From Tupaia tana (taxonomy: Eukaryota > Chordata > Mammalia > Scandentia > Tupaiidae): DNA of 64,000 bases. Both the position numbers and the translations under genes were made by a program. A model generated the notes under the pieces. It did no database searches. It had not been told where the DNA came from and saw nothing but the letters and a program-made list of their open reading frames with translations. Numbering within the stretch: the stretch's first letter is position 1; each line of letters starts with the position of its first letter. The stretch covers positions 1,508,829 through 1,572,828 of the forward strand of contig JAKSZU010000027.1 of assembly GCA_026018925.1 (NCBI GenBank). The letters run 5' to 3'. Of this stretch, positions 48,644 to 61,270 are shown piece by piece.

Positions 48644-48786
48644 CCCAAAATCCTGGGAGGAAAATGGAGGAGAAGGGATTAAGGCATGGCCTAGTCCCCT
48701 CCCCTGGAGGGCAATTTCTCATTTTCTCTCTCTCCCTCTCTCTCCAGCGAATACATGCTCTTTATGGCAAAAACCTAAAAAAATAC
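48493..48786 (+). mobile_element. tRNA-derived SINE (SINE-A) with internal (TG)n
   Basis: GCACCAGCAGGTGGTGTGG head, AGAGTTTGAGTCCCAG B box, a TG-rich run at 48604-48642 in the usual GCGTGTGCATG position, then GGAAAATGGAGGAGAAGGGA and TTATGGCAAAAACC. The microsatellite grew from the family's own TG-rich word. Confidence 0.88.
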
Positions 48787-50130
48787 TAAATATTAGTAAC
48801 TGGATCCCTAAAGTGGGCCTGCAGTCTATATTTCAGCATTGGCTCTTAGCACCCTCCACACCCCCCTGGACAACCCCGGGCTTCCTGGGATCGCGTGAAC
48901 CCTGTTGTTTTCACTTTTTTTTTTTTTAAGGAAAGAATATACTTGAACCTCATAAAAAGGCATTACATAAGAAAAAAGGTAATAATGTGTTAAGCGCCTA
49001 GCACGTGAGCATGCTCTTACATCTAAAACAACAGATGAAAAGGTGACGTCTGACATTTCTCACTCGTGGTTCGCGCGGTCCTGCGTTCAACGACCTGCCA
49101 ACCCTGATTCTCCTTCTGGTTCTGTCTCAAGTTTGCTTCCCGAGAAGAAATGACCTGCACATTCTGCTGTGCTTAACCATCTATGGCTACGATTACAGGA
49201 AAACAGTGATTGGGACCATGAGGTTTTAGAACTAGTTATGATGAAGTGTATTGAAATTAAGGGACTTGCTTCTTTATCGGAGAAAAAACAAGTGGGGGAC
49301 GTGTGTGTACTTACATCAGAGGAAGCCGACTCCAGGCGGAAGTGGGGGTGATGAGCAAACCCAAGACTGGGTGGACAACCGAACCAGGGCATGGACACGG
49401 AGAGGAGCAGACGGAGACCTGAGGGCACCAGCATCCTGAGGAGGAGTGACAGGCACGCCCCTTTGAGGAGCACGCCCGTGGGAGACGGTTCGCCTGAGAG
49501 ATCCTTGGATCGAGTGAGTTGTGTCTTCCAGGGGGTGTGGAAAATTGGACGGCCAACCCTCCTCCTCTTCCTACAACACGACGTTGACCCTGTGCCCCTC
49601 AGGGCATGGGGTCTGGTGACACTCATGACAATAGCGAATGGGGTGCTAGTGCCTTCGGAACCAAGTGCAGCCCTGTCTGGCTTCCGTGGTGCTCTCTCGA
49701 GTTCAGACGCCATGCCGTGAGGAGCCCCAGCAGCCATGTGGAAAAGCGTGCAGGTTCGGTGTGGAGCTGACTCAGAGCATCGGGGGCCGCCTTCCCTCTG
49801 CACCCATTCACTGGCGTGACCGGTGCACTTGGCCGCTAGTGTTTGAACCAGAAAACGGAACCACAGCTCTTTACCACGTCGTATGATTCGTTCTGCCCTT
49901 GTCATGCCTTCTGTCAGTATTTCTAGTAAGTTCTAAACTGATTTGTTACCTTCTGCTGAACGAAGTCAAGACTAGCCCTCTGTTACCCCATCCATGCTGA
50001 GGCAGTTTCTCCCCATCGGTGGGTAGAGCGTGGACAGACGATGGTGGGGAAGTTGGAGTAGTGCAGTGGGTTTTTATGGATAGTTCTGACAATGAAGCAC
50101 AGCGAACGAAGGGGATGGAGATTTCAGCTG
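48787..50130. other. Intron with a long minus-strand open frame
   Basis: 49087-49905 (minus) is open for 272 codons, the longest frame in the window. I recognise no domain. Its composition is that of the local GC-rich stretch (Ser, Arg, Pro, Thr rich), and several other frames on both strands overlap it. An unidentified old repeat is more likely than a gene. Confidence 0.4.
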
Positions 50131-50330
50131 GGAGTCCAGAAGGTGGCATGGCGGTTAAGGCACTGGACTCTCACATGGCTGACCACAGTTTGAGTCCTGG
50201 ACTTGGTGGCTTGCTTTCTCACTTTCCCTCTCTCTGTCTGTCTTTGGTGAGTGTATATGCCCTGTAGAAAATTTAAAAGATATAATAATAATGATAAAAT
50301 AAAATAAATAAGGCTTAAAAAAAAAAAGAA
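50131..50330 (+). mobile_element. SINE-A, short variant
   Basis: TGGCATGGCGGTTAAGGCAC head, TTTGAGTCCTGGACTTGGTG, then CTTTCTCACTTTCCCTCTC directly. The tail has ATAATAATAATGATAAAATA and an A11 run. Confidence 0.82.
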
Positions 50331-50464
50331 TTCAGGTGGTTGGGTATACAAGTGATAATTTATTCCCTCAAGAGAGTAGTCTTGGCATTAAAGAGTTCAT
50401 TCCAGAGCATCTGTACTAAGCAAATGCCTCTTGGATCCTAGAAGTTGTACTAGATGTTCTTAAA

Positions 50465-50680
50465 GAAGATAAGTTACTAAGTGCCAAGAACGTCTAAGTA
50501 ATTACATGTATTAACTCATTGCAATAATTCCATGAGCTAAGTACTTCATTTTCCCTATTTTACACCTAGGAAATAGACACAGAATGGTTAAATTTCAAAA
50601 CTGGATAGCTTGTAAAAATGAGAGTGCTGGCAGTCTGGCTTCTCTCCCTGTGCGATTGACCTCGATGCTTTCAACCTTCA
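50465..50680 (-). mobile_element. MIR
   Basis: ACTAAGTGCCAAGAACGTCT, TTACATGTATTAACTCATTG, CCATGAGCTAAGTACTTC, CCTATTTTACACCTAGG, TGGCAGTCTGGCTTC in reversed MIR order. Confidence 0.88.
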
Positions 50681-51289
50681 AGCTCTTAATTTAATTCCAG
50701 TTAATTTTGTAGAACTGAGAATAGAATCAAGGATGAAAACTGAAAAGGTTTATCCCATTTCAGTAAAAAATAATGAAGAACGACTCTGTCCTCAGCTCAT
50801 TGTAACTAAATTTGTGTTTAGTTTCTAACGAAGTCTATAACATCCAGGAATGTTTTAATGTCCTAGAGGGAGAGAAAATCAAAATAGTGTCTAAATTTTT
50901 CTACGTTAGGTGACAGAGGGTAAGTTACCAACATCTACGTAGCCTTCAGGACAGAAAGATCATGGACTCACAGTTTCAGGCCTGGTCAGCTGCTTTCATT
51001 GTTCATCCGTTGTGTTTGTGACGGGCCTATTCTGTCAAAGGCAGAGCATGACAGCAGAGGCAGAGCACCCTTAGGCATGTCCCAGACACCTGGGTCACAC
51101 TCCACTGTGCACCTGCTGATCATCGTGGCTCTCAGTGCTCTGACATGTGTCTCCTGACAAAGTTAGGTATATTAATGGAGTTTTGCTATGGTTAATATTT
51201 GCCTTCCCATGATCTGGCCTCCATTAAATGGATAAGCAAGTGAAAACTTTGAAAGGCACAACTGTGTGTTAGACAGCAAAGACTCCACT
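50681..51289. other. Intron, nothing recognised
   Basis: No element identified. Confidence 0.45.
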
Positions 51290-51480
51290 CAGAGTGCTGG
51301 GTCTGCTGCCTGGATGTGACCTCGGTAGGGTTTCTACCTCTTTTAAGCCTCAGTTTCTTCATTGTGAAATGGAGTAAATAATACCTCACAGGGCAGTTGT
51401 GAAGAATAAATCAGACAACATGTTTAAATAGTTGAGCATGACACCCGACATAGAATTAGCGTTCGTTATAAATTGATGGT
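51290..51480 (+). mobile_element. MIR
   Basis: GATGTGACCTCGGTAGGG, AGCCTCAGTTTCTTCATTGT, GTGAAATGGAGTAAATAATA, CATGACACCCGACATAG in MIR order. Confidence 0.85.
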
Positions 51481-51520
51481 GGTGGTGGTTATGACAATGC
51501 TATGTCACATACAATGAAGA

Positions 51521-51764
51521 ATTATTTTTAAGGGAGTTTTCTTGCTATAGCAGTACATTTGCTTGAGAGACAGAGAGACAGAGAGCTAGAAATCATACAG
51601 AAACACACCCTGGAGCATGGCTACACCACAATCCCTTCTCCTCCATTCTCCTTGGGATTTGGGGCACACATGCACTTGAGCCTGGCATGAGTTTTAAGCC
51701 TCCAGGTCTAGGACTCAAACTACATGGGAGTTCAGCGATGTAACAATTATGCCATCTGCTGGTC
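51521..51764 (-). mobile_element. tRNA-derived SINE (SINE-A), old
   Basis: TTTTCTTGCTATAGCAGTAC, GAGAGACAGAGAGACAGAG, CAATCCCTTCTCCTCCATTC, TAAGCCTCCAGGTCTAGGAC, CCATCTGCTGGTCG. The T tail has decayed. Confidence 0.85.
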
Positions 51765-51926
51765 GTGAAGAATGGTGCTTTCAGTCAATTTTCTGAGAGT
51801 TTTCAAGTCTTAAATCCAGTGAATACACATAAATGGAAACAAAACATTCAAAGAGTGTTTTTCTTATTCTGTTAACTGTTTCCCCCAAGTCATTTTAAGT
51901 CTCCCCTGATGTTGAAATGTAGTATG

Positions 51927-52173
51927 GGGACCAGCAGATGGCACAATGGTTACATCACTGGACTCCCATGTAGTCAACTATGGTTTGAGTCCCAGCCCAG
52001 GTAGCTTAAAACTCATGCCGAATGTCTGTGCATACATGCCCAAAATCCAGAGAGGAGAATGGAGGAGAAGGGATTGTAGTGTGGCCACCTCCCTGGGGGT
52101 TGATTTCTTGCTTCCTTTCTTCCTGTCACTCTGGTGAGCGCAAGCGCCCTATAGCAAAAATCTCTCTAAAAAA
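51927..52173 (+). mobile_element. tRNA-derived SINE (SINE-A)
   Basis: GGGACCAGCAGATGGCACAA, GGACTCCCATGTAGTCAACT, GGTTTGAGTCCCAG, CCCTATAGCAAAAATCTCTC. Duplication TGAAATRTAGTATG flanks it (51913-51926 and about 52174-52187). Confidence 0.9.
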
Positions 52174-52417
52174 ATGAAATATAGTATGAAATAACTAGTA
52201 GTAAAGTGATTATTAGATGAGAAAGGCATGAACTGGGAAAGGAGATGAGATGGAACACAAATCTCACAGCGATTAGGTTTTCTAAGAGTATTGGTTCATA
52301 GGGTACATGGGATGCTTTAGTGTCAGATGGGAACCGTTTCTACAAAACTTCAAAAGAGAAAGAAGATGGGGGCTTGAAAAGATGTACATAGGTTCTGCCA
52401 TTTAAAAATAAGGAACT

Positions 52418-52702
52418 GGGGACTAGCAGTTAGGTAATGGCTCTGTCGCTGAACTCCCACGTAGCCGACCGCGGTTTGAGTCCTGGACCCGGTGGCTTAA
52501 ACTCACGCCGGGGGCATGTGCGTGCGTGCCCAAGATCCCGAGAGGAGAATGGAGGAGAAGGGATTGCGGCGTGGCCATCCCCTCTGGGGGTGATTTCTCA
52601 CTTTCTGTCTTTCTTTCTCTCTTTGTCTTTCTGGTGAGCGCACGCGCCCTATAGGAAAAACCTCTCCCCCAAAAAACAGAAAAGAAAGAAAAATAAAGAA
52701 AG
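52418..52702 (+). mobile_element. tRNA-derived SINE (SINE-A)
   Basis: GGGACTAGCAGTTAGGTAAT head, GCGGTTTGAGTCCTGG, CGTGCCCAAGATCCCGAGAG, CCCCTCTGGGGG, CCCTATAGGAAAAACCTCTC, with an A/G-rich tail. Confidence 0.9.
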
Positions 52703-53504
52703 ACCAGGAGACTGGTCCCACTTTCTACTCTGCTTTGCTCTGTACGCCCAGGGCTGCAATCAGAGAGCCAGCGTTGGTTGCCCACCTGGGCCGGGCATCA
52801 CGCGTGAGCCTCGTGGGGAGAGCCGTGACAGGCGTGCTCTCATGCTGGGCTCTAGTCCCTACGTGTTCCTCAGGTCTGGGTCGCCTTCCATTCACGTGCC
52901 CCCGAGCCCTCATCGCCTCACCTGCACGAAGGGGGATAAGTAACGGGACCGCAGTGCAGGCCGTTGAGAGTGTTTTATGAGGTAATATCTACTAACTTAG
53001 TTTGTTGAGCACAGAGGCAGTGGTAATACTATGCTAGCAACTCTTATTACGATATCAACTTAACTGGAAGGAGTCACAGCCCGGTGGAAACAGTGGACTT
53101 AAAATAAGCACGGAGACCATGGCATAAATGAAGCGTACACAGATTTGGGGTTCATGTATAGAAAAGTCAGTGGCTTTCATCTGTCTGGAGGACTCGAGCC
53201 AGTGGGGCCTCGGACAGTGAGTGGGTATCTGTCCACACTGTGCCGTAGCTGAAGCGGAGACAGGCTCTGGAGAAGACCGGAGATAAGGGTGCCGGACGGT
53301 GTAATGTAGCTCACCTTTTCTCAGCGTCTGTCTCCACATCTTCCCACTGCTGTCTGCAGGGCGTTCCTCTGTGTATGTCCAGGCTGTATTCAGACCAGAC
53401 CAGGGAGAGGATCCAGGCTACTTGTAAAGGCTTTGTGGCAAAGAGCCCGGTTGGGCCTCTCTAACGATACGGGGCTAAGAAAATGCGAACAGTGTCACCT
53501 TTTC
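52703..53504. other. Intron, nothing recognised
   Basis: Opposing frames of 60-94 codons (52725-52980, 53055-53339) have no family match. Confidence 0.45.
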
Positions 53505-53680
53505 ACTCCAGAAAGAGGGGAGTACCTGCTCAGTGTGCCAGACGCCTACTTCAGATGCAATGGGTCGTTTTCATCCTCACAGCAATCCTCTGGGGCCGTG
53601 TCATTACCCCCATTTCTCAAGCAAGAAAATCGAGGCTTAGAGATTAAAAAACAAAAGCCTAGAACTGATGTAAAATTGTA
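53505..53680 (-). mobile_element. MIR fragment
   Basis: CTCAGTGTGCCAGACGCCTA, TTTCATCCTCACAGCAATCC, CATTACCCCCATTTCTCAAG, AAAATCGAGGCTTAGAGATT in reversed MIR order. Confidence 0.82.
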
Positions 53681-54699
53681 AACTATAATTTAGAAATGAT
53701 GTGCTACCTGGCCAAATTGTCTACTGAGTAGAGGAGAGAACTCCTTTTCACCGTGGACGTTGCCAACACACACTATTTCATTTTTTAAAGATGTGTCTAA
53801 AATGTGTCGAATTGGTTAACAAATCCTCCCTCTGTCAGTGTAAACACTTCTCTTCTGTGTGCACGGTATCACTTTGCCCTCTATTTGAGCTGCGTCCCCT
53901 GCAGTGTGTAAATAAGAGACGACAACTCCTATAATATGTGTGGAGAGCAATGGTTTTGAGAAAATGTAAGCATGCATAATTCAAATAGCAAACCTTATCT
54001 CGATTTCTGCATAAATAATTTTCAAATTTCTGAACTTCTGCCAGCAACTTCCCCTGTGTATCCTTAACTCCCCACCTTCCAGAGATCTCAGAATCCTATT
54101 TAGCAGGGCATACAGAGATGGGAGTGATAGTAATAAGATTAGTTTTTTCTCTGAATCTAATTATTGTCATTTAGTGTTTCCTCAATATGTTTTGGAGCGA
54201 GTATTGTTGAGTTTTGCTATTTTTACTCACAGGCAAGTTGAGATGCAGAAATGACTAAAGACTGCCCGAGGTACCATGCTTATTGGTGCCAGGAGTGAGA
54301 CCGCAGAAGCCATCGAGCTCAGGGTAGGACTCAGGCCGTGGTCCATGCTTCACTCTCTGCCTTATCTGTCTCCTGGGCAAATGCTGTGCATTGTCTCTGG
54401 GTCTTCTCATCTGGGGCCCTTTTCAGGTGTACATCTCGTGCCGTCAAGGGTTACACTGGACATGTTGCTTTCAAAGAGATGCAGGTCACCTCCGTTTTTC
54501 AGTAGCAATTCAGATTTGAGAAGGCATAACTTCTTCCTTTTATTTATAGCAGAACATACTATGTTTCTGAGCCCTCATTTTTCTTGCTAGTGACGAAGAC
54601 TCTAAGTCACCTTCAGTTTACCACAGTCTTGTCCAGATTGATACAATAATTTTGGTGTAAATCGTCAACTGAGCTTTTACACGCAGTCAACTCACAATT
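53681..54699. other. Intron, nothing recognised
   Basis: AT-rich sequence. Frames at 53835-54047 and 54276-54590 show no domain. Confidence 0.45.
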
Positions 54700-54950
54700 T
54701 GAAGTTCCTTTTTTTCTTTGTTCATAGTAAGGCATACGCATGTTCTTGTGAAAGAGGGAGAGAGAGAGAGAGACAGAGAGAGAGAGAGGGGCACCCTCCC
54801 AGAGTCCGGCCAGGCTGCGGTCCCCCTCGTCCAGTCCTTTAGCCCCTCAGACTCACACTCACGTGCACGCGTGACGTCCTTCAAAGTGATCAGACCAAGG
54901 ATTCGAACCACAGCCCACTATGGTCTGGCTTATCTTAAGCAGAGCAGCAT
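54700..54950 (-). mobile_element. SINE-like element, minus (family uncertain)
   Basis: CTTTTTTTCTTTGTTC tail side, a GA-rich block of about 40 bp (54752-54789), GC-rich middle, then GGATTCGAACCACAGCCCAC, which contains a reversed B box, and TTAAGCAGAGCAGC. Architecture fits a tRNA-derived SINE. It could be a diverged SINE-A. Confidence 0.5.
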
Positions 54951-57861
54951 TGCTGCACCAGGAAGTGGGTCCAGACAACTCACACTTCGCATCCAAGTGA
55001 CTCTCTATTCTCAAGGAGTCTCCTCTTCCTTTTTCCCGTGTGGTGTGTAGGTTCAGAGGGGCCCTCCTGTAACTACACCAGAAGGGTTTCCAGGTCTCAG
55101 ACAGTGGTCTAGACCTCCTGGCCACCTCGGAGTGGTGTCAGTACCCACTGTGCTAAAGCTCTTGGACGCAGACCTCATTGGTGGAGCTCCAGGACAAGCT
55201 GACATTCACGATCCCTGCCAACGTGCTTTCCATGACCTGCTCACCCCAAGTATAGGCTTGTCTGTTAGCTGGTTAGCACTAGTCCATCCCCATTCTGTGG
55301 TTTGGACACCTGCAAACCTCATTCAGCCTCTGGAAAAATGAAACATGCTTCCACTGCTCTCCTTGCCTCTACGATCCTCTCCCACCATTCCTACTGTGTG
55401 GTAGAGGACAAGTTAGTCCCAGCATTCTGTGGAGACCCCAAGCCCGTCTAGGGTTGCGATTCCATCTCTTCCTGAAGGAGGCAGGGAGCAGGACTCAATT
55501 TGTTTCAGCATCTGTTTCTACACCCCAACCCCTGCAGACTTCTCTAACCCAGGCAGAACTGCCATTTCTTCCCTTTTTGGCAGGAAAACACCTTCAGCCT
55601 GCTATTACGATGTTCTCTTCTTGGTAGCGTACAGCTAACTTTGAGATGAGATGGTCCCACAGAAGCCCACAGGGAAGAGCTGTCTACTCACAACACTTCC
55701 ACTGGGCACAGAGCACAAAGGGGCTATAGGTGGTCTATCCCACGCATGTCGCAATGACAGGTGACTTCTGTACTTGCTAGGTGGCGTGATTTTTTCTTTC
55801 TTTCTAAATAGCCTGTGTTCTTTTCCTATTCAGGAATTCATTTGTGTCCTGGCAATGAAGGGGAGCTGTGTGTACTCTTTTGGAAGGAAGCAATCTCTCC
55901 CTATGGAAATGTGAACGAAATTGATTCCCTATACTCTTCTTCCCTATTAGGAGTTGAAACATGAAGACCTGCCATTCTGTAACTCCTCTCTTACTACCGT
56001 AGCACACAGCTTTCTGTCTAACTATTCCAAGCTGAGTATAGCAACAGGTTACACTTGATACAGGAATCAAAATGGTACCCTTTCTCCAACTTAGGAAGTG
56101 GGGTGGGTTGGGGAATAGTTTTTTTCAGTAAAAAATGTGTGGATGCGAACTAGAGGGACATGACAGACAGGGAAGGTTAAAAGGAAGCCATTCCACTCCT
56201 TAAGAGGTTTCCTCAGGGGCGTGACAGAGCAGGCAGCCCCACAACCAGGGAAAGGGCCATGCCTCCGGCACCCCGAGGTGATGTGGATGCTGGGTTATAT
56301 CACTACTACTGGGTAACATGCCAAGTATATTTCCTACCAAAATCGGGTTGTTAACAAGCCCTGTCGTTTGTGTTCTAGAGACCCAACAAAGGAATAGGCC
56401 ATTCAATTGGCATGACAGAAAGCTAGTTAAGAAACACCCTCAAGGACTTCTTCAGGGGCTGCCAAGGACTCGGGGTGATATCTGAGCGTGTTCAAGAGCT
56501 GTACCATCTGAAGGTAGTAACTGCAACACTAACATAACATTTGTCTTGCTGCTTCGATGGTCCTTTGATCAGAATTTAAGAGTTAACCAGCTAGCTATAC
56601 CACACACTCAGCTGAGCAGAAATTTAAATCAAACTGTAGAATGAAAATCCTGTTGATAAATATTTTGGCTGACTGTTTCCTGCTGAGGCCGGCATTTAGC
56701 CAACGTATTTGTTAACTGAGCTGCGACTTGTTCTTTTGGGTTCCAATTCACTAGTTCTGTGTGTCATTCTTTGGCTGCTGACAGGGCTCACTGCAGAGGA
56801 AACTGAAATAAAAACTAATAATGATTCAAACGACTAATGGAATAAAATTGGAAACTAATTGAGAAAATTACAGAGGGGAAAATCAGCTGAACTGGGAGTG
56901 GAGGACATAAAGCCGACTGTGCTAGCTTTCATCACGATGTTTCCACTCACCCGTGAGATGGGGCATCTCCCTTTACTAACCTCACCATCACGGCGCTCAC
57001 CAATTCTCTTCCATGCCTATAGATTTGTGTAAGAGTCGCATGCTTGCTCCTGACTAGACATAAAAATCCATCAAAATATAAAATTACAGGAATTTAAAGA
57101 TCTTAATTGGCTTTATTTGCACTTCTAGAATCAGGTAACACTTCATTAAAAAATAATAATAAAACCAAGAACAAAAAAGTGCTCCAGGAAGTTGAGCAGG
57201 AGAGGTTAATTTTATAGAAAGAGAAGGGTTAAAAGAAACAACAAAACCCATGAACATATAACAAAAAGTGGACTGGCATTTTCAATAGTGCTTTCCTTGG
57301 GATGCTTAAGGCAAGGGGGCTGTCTTACTACACAGTTTAGGTAGACTGGAATCTACTCTTTTCTGGAAAACTTGGTCCGTTTGGGGTCTATCTCCTTACA
57401 GTTTCAGTTTGGTGATGTGGTATTTTGGCATTACATTTCGGTCTGGTCTGTTGGGGCCTAGTACAGGGTCTCAGTACGAAATCCCTATTGACGTGGGAAG
57501 TCGGAGTGCATGGGCCCAAGACCCGAGGCAAGAAGAGTAGGGAATCTGAGTCTTTGTTTCACACCCATGAAGAGTTAGAGGCGCAGACACAGAGAAGGGA
57601 TAGCAAAGTAGAATTTATTGAAGGAGAGAACAACTCTCAGGCATAGTGGGGTTCCAGAAAATGGGTTGCCAAAGAGGAAGTGAAGTGAGGAGTTTTATCT
57701 TGGTCAGAGAGGCTTTGCTCAGGCTCGTTCACAGGGGGGGCTCCTGCATGCCTTCCCCGCGTGATGGAGGGCACATGCTACATGTGTCCGGTGTTCTCCT
57801 AGTTTTAGATTGGGTGTATGGCGTAATAGAGTCGTAAGAGAACTCTGAAATGGCATAGTCT
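54951..57861. other. Intron, mostly unrecognised, possible LTR remnant
   Basis: No exon or gene seen. At 57070-57830, a sequence with GCAAAGTAGAATTTATTGAA and a TTATCTTGGTCAGAGAGG block resembles the LTR of an old endogenous retrovirus-type element. The likeness is weak and no family or coding part can be named. Confidence 0.3.
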
Positions 57862-58125
57862 GGGCTAGCAGGTGGCATAGGGTTGTGGTGCTGGACTCTC
57901 ACATGCCTGACCATAGTTCGAGCTTTGGACCCAGCGGCTTGAACCTCATGCCAGACACGTGTGCATGTGTGCTCAAAATCCCAAGAGAGGAATGGAGGAG
58001 AAGGGATTGTGGCGTGGTCATCCCCCCAGGGAGTGATTTCTACTTTCTCGCTGTCTCTCTGTGTCTCCAGTGAGTGCATGTGCCCAATAGCAAAAATCTC
58101 TCTCAAAAAAAAAAAAAAAAAAAAG
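57862..58125 (+). mobile_element. tRNA-derived SINE (SINE-A)
   Basis: GGGCTAGCAGGTGGCATAGG head, GGACTCTCACATGCCTGACC, ATGGAGGAGAAGGGATTG, CCCCCCAGGGAG, CCCAATAGCAAAAATCTCTC, A21. Duplication GGCATARTCT on both sides. Confidence 0.88.
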
Positions 58126-58586
58126 GCATAATCTAACTCTTGATTTAGTAGGTGACAGCATACTAGGTCTCCTCACTCTCAAGCCAATAGTCTTCTGATT
58201 ATAATATGACACGTGCACATATCTTACACATAAATATTCTCTCATCTGTGACAAAAACATGAAGTACAACGTAAGTGTATCTCGTAAACCCATCATGCAG
58301 GATAATCACTATTAATATTATATTAAATATATATGTATAAATAAATGTATAAATATGTAAAACAGACATTTTAATATATTTATATATAAAAATTAAATAC
58401 ACACACAAAATACAATCTATATGTATAAATACATGTTTATCAAAATTTTATTAACATATTTATTAGCATAAATTAAATAAGATTATATGCATATAATAAA
58501 CGCATATGTATACTTTTGTACCTTCGTTTTTAAATTCCTTTTACATTATATTATGAGCATCTTGCAATGGTATTATATTTTCTCCA
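58126..58586. other. Very AT-rich stretch
   Basis: Repeated TAAATATATATG and ATAAATACATG words at 58310-58510. Low complexity with no gene. Confidence 0.6.
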
Positions 58587-58600
58587 TCAATATGGTCTTT

Positions 58601-58855
58601 TTTGTTAGAGTGAGATTTTTGCTATAGGGTGCATGTGGTCGCCAGAGGGAGAGAGACAGAGAGACAGAAAGTGAGAAATCACCCTCTGGGGGATGGCCAT
58701 GCTGCAATCCCTTCTCCTCCATTCTCCTGTAGGGATTTTGGGCTCACATGCACATGTGCCTGGCGTGAGCTTTAGCTGCAGGGTTGGGCTCTTGAACTGC
58801 AGTCGACTCTGTGGGGTCCAGTGACATAACCATTATGTCATCTGCTGGTCCCACC
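58601..58855 (-). mobile_element. tRNA-derived SINE (SINE-A)
   Basis: GTGAGATTTTTGCTATAGGG, GAGAGACAGAGAGACAGAAA, CACCCTCTGGGGGATGGCC, CTTGAACTGCAGTCGACTC, CATCTGCTGGTCCC. Duplication TCAATATGRTCTTT at 58587-58600 and 58856-58869. Confidence 0.92.
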
Positions 58856-59003
58856 TCAATATGATCTTTAAAGACTATCTTCAAAGGTCCACTGTGTGGA
58901 CTTAATACAATTTTTTGACTCATCCTCTATAATGTAGATTTAGAAATTATTCAAATTTTTACCATTATGATGTAAATATTTTCTTTCAAAAATCTTTCAT
59001 CAT

Positions 59004-59279
59004 GGGAACCAGCAGTTAGCGTAATGGCTATGTCGCTGGACTCCCACGTAGTCGACCGCGGTTCGCGTCCTGGACCCGGTGGCTTAAAACTCACGCCGGG
59101 CGCGTGTGCGTGCGTGCCCAAGATCCCGAGAGGAGAATGGAGGAGAAGGGTTTGCGGCGTGACCATCCCCCCTGGGGGGTGATTTCTCGCTTTCTGTCTC
59201 TATGTCTCTCTCTGTCTGTCTGGCGAGCACACGCGCCCTATAGCGAAAAACCTCTCCAAAAAAAAAAAAAAGAAAAAAA
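59004..59279 (+). mobile_element. tRNA-derived SINE (SINE-A), young
   Basis: GGAACCAGCAGTTAGCGTAA (A box), CGCGGTTCGCGTCCTGGACC (B box), CCCCCCTGGGGGG core, CCCTATAGCGAAAAACCTCT, A/G tail. Many CpG sites remain. Duplication TCTTTCATCAT flanks it. Confidence 0.93.
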
Positions 59280-59294
59280 AAATTCTTTCATCAT

Positions 59295-60379
59295 TAAAAT
59301 GCAAAGACATGAAGGATATTTTTGTACTTAATTCTTGTTCCCCTCCCATATTTCCTCACAAAGATGATTTTTAAAACTAAGCGATGAGCTATTTTAAGGC
59401 TCTTTATACACATTGCAAGATTGTTGACAAAAACTTTGTACCGATACATTCTCCAATTATCATTATTTGATTCAAATAAGGCATTATATTAAAACTGCTC
59501 TATTTTATAAAGCATTATTTTCTAGTGTCTGAAAACTATTTTATTTTGTTTGAGTAAAAGAATAACTCAGAATTTTCTTATTTAAAAGAAATCATATCTA
59601 TTTACTCTGTGTATATATACACACATAAGTGCATGTAAAAAGCAACATATTCATGTATATACATGTATGTATATACACACATATACACATATGCGTGTAT
59701 ACACATATGCATGTACACATATATGTATGTACACACACACACACACACATATAGTAACTTTAGAATTTATGGAAGATAATGAAGTACTTTCATAGTAAAG
59801 TCCTGCTACCAGAGATATTTTTTTTCCCATTCTGTGAGATTCTTACAGTGTTTTTCCTCTCTGTGTCAAAATTTTCTTTTGATAAGTCTTTAAAAAGAAC
59901 TTTAATGTTTATCAGTAAATATTATTACAATTTTAATTTGAAATTTTAATTTGTTTTATTAAAACAAATAAAATTTGTTTCATTTATCAGTAATTTTTCA
60001 GAATTTGTAGAGATTATTTTTAAACTATTATATCACCTACAGAAATATTCTTGTTAAATATTTCACTACCTCTTTTACTCCTTACTGGTCCCCGTGGGAT
60101 GAGTTTGTCACCAGAATAGCTGAATTTTTGTTGTTGTATGTTGAACCACCTTGGGTAATCTAAGACTAAACTTCTAAGTACTGACTAACATGTCTACATC
60201 ACTTACTTTTTTTTCTAATATACATTATGGATGAAGTCTTTAAAATAGTCACATTCTTGGAGAGCGTCAATATGACTATCTGGTAATGTTGTCAAATTTC
60301 TTAGTAAAAATAAATTTTAATATCACAAGTTTTTAGGATTATTTTTGACATTTTATTTTGAATTAATTTTAGACTAACA
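59295..60379. other. AT-rich intron with CA/TA microsatellite
   Basis: 59611-59755 is a TATACACACATA-rich compound microsatellite ending in (CA)10. The remainder is AT-rich with no gene. Confidence 0.55.
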
Positions 60380-60625
60380 TAGAAGTTGTAAAAATCATAC
60401 GGAGACCACAAAAGGCATATATAGAGAAATTCACGTGGAGTTGAGGATGGGAACAGGATGACTGTGAATGAGTATGAGTTTCTTTTGGAGTAATGAAGTG
60501 TTCTAAAAATAATGATGGTTTTATAACTCCGTAAACTTACTAAAACCATCCAACTGTACTCTTAAAATGAGTGAGTTTTATGGTATATATATTGTAGGAT
60601 GCTGAAATAAAGCTTTTAAAAATAT
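60380..60625 (+). mobile_element. L1 3' UTR, sense
   Basis: GAAGTGTTCTAAAAATAATG, CATCCAACTGTACTCTTAAA, ATGAGTGAGTTTTATGGTAT and the end AAATAAAGCTTTTAAAAATA match an old L1M 3' end, including its AATAAA signal. Confidence 0.85.
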
Positions 60626-61270
60626 AGGACAAAGAATTCCCATTCGCCATTTACTCTGTCTCCTGTAAAGACAGCATCGTTCATAAATACCCTTGCGACT
60701 GCAGTCTAGCCTGCACTTGACTTCGGTACAATACTGTTTGTCGAACTGACCACAGGTATTGCTTGGATCCCTCAGATTTTTCTGTGTACTTTCTCCTTTA
60801 TTTTCCCTTCTCTTCCCTCTCCCCCTTTTACTTCCACCCTCCCTTCTTTTCTCCCTTATTGATGAGACAGTATATGTCTATGAATTTTATGACGTGTAGA
60901 TTCGTAACCACCACCACAATCAGCACATAGAGTTGTTCCCTCCCACACCCAATACACATGCACACACACATGCACACGCATGCACACATATGCACACACA
61001 TGCACACATATGCTTACACGTGTGCACATGAACACACTCGCATGCATGCACACACGCACACACCTCCCTCTGTTATCTCTTATAGTCACTCTTCTCCCAT
61101 CTGTAGCTCTGGAAGCCACTGTTCTCTATCACTGTAATTTATCATTTGACCATTTTATAGAAAGTGACATTAAATCACTAATTATATAACCTTTGAGACT
61201 GCTCCCCTCCCCCAGAATAATAACCATGAGAGTCATCTAAGTTCTGTGTTCGACAGTTTGACCGTCCGTG
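60626..61270. other. Sequence with CA-rich repeat
   Basis: 60949-61064 is rich in ACACATGCACAC words, a degenerate CA repeat. The flanks may belong to the 3' end of the minus-strand L1 that follows. Confidence 0.5.
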
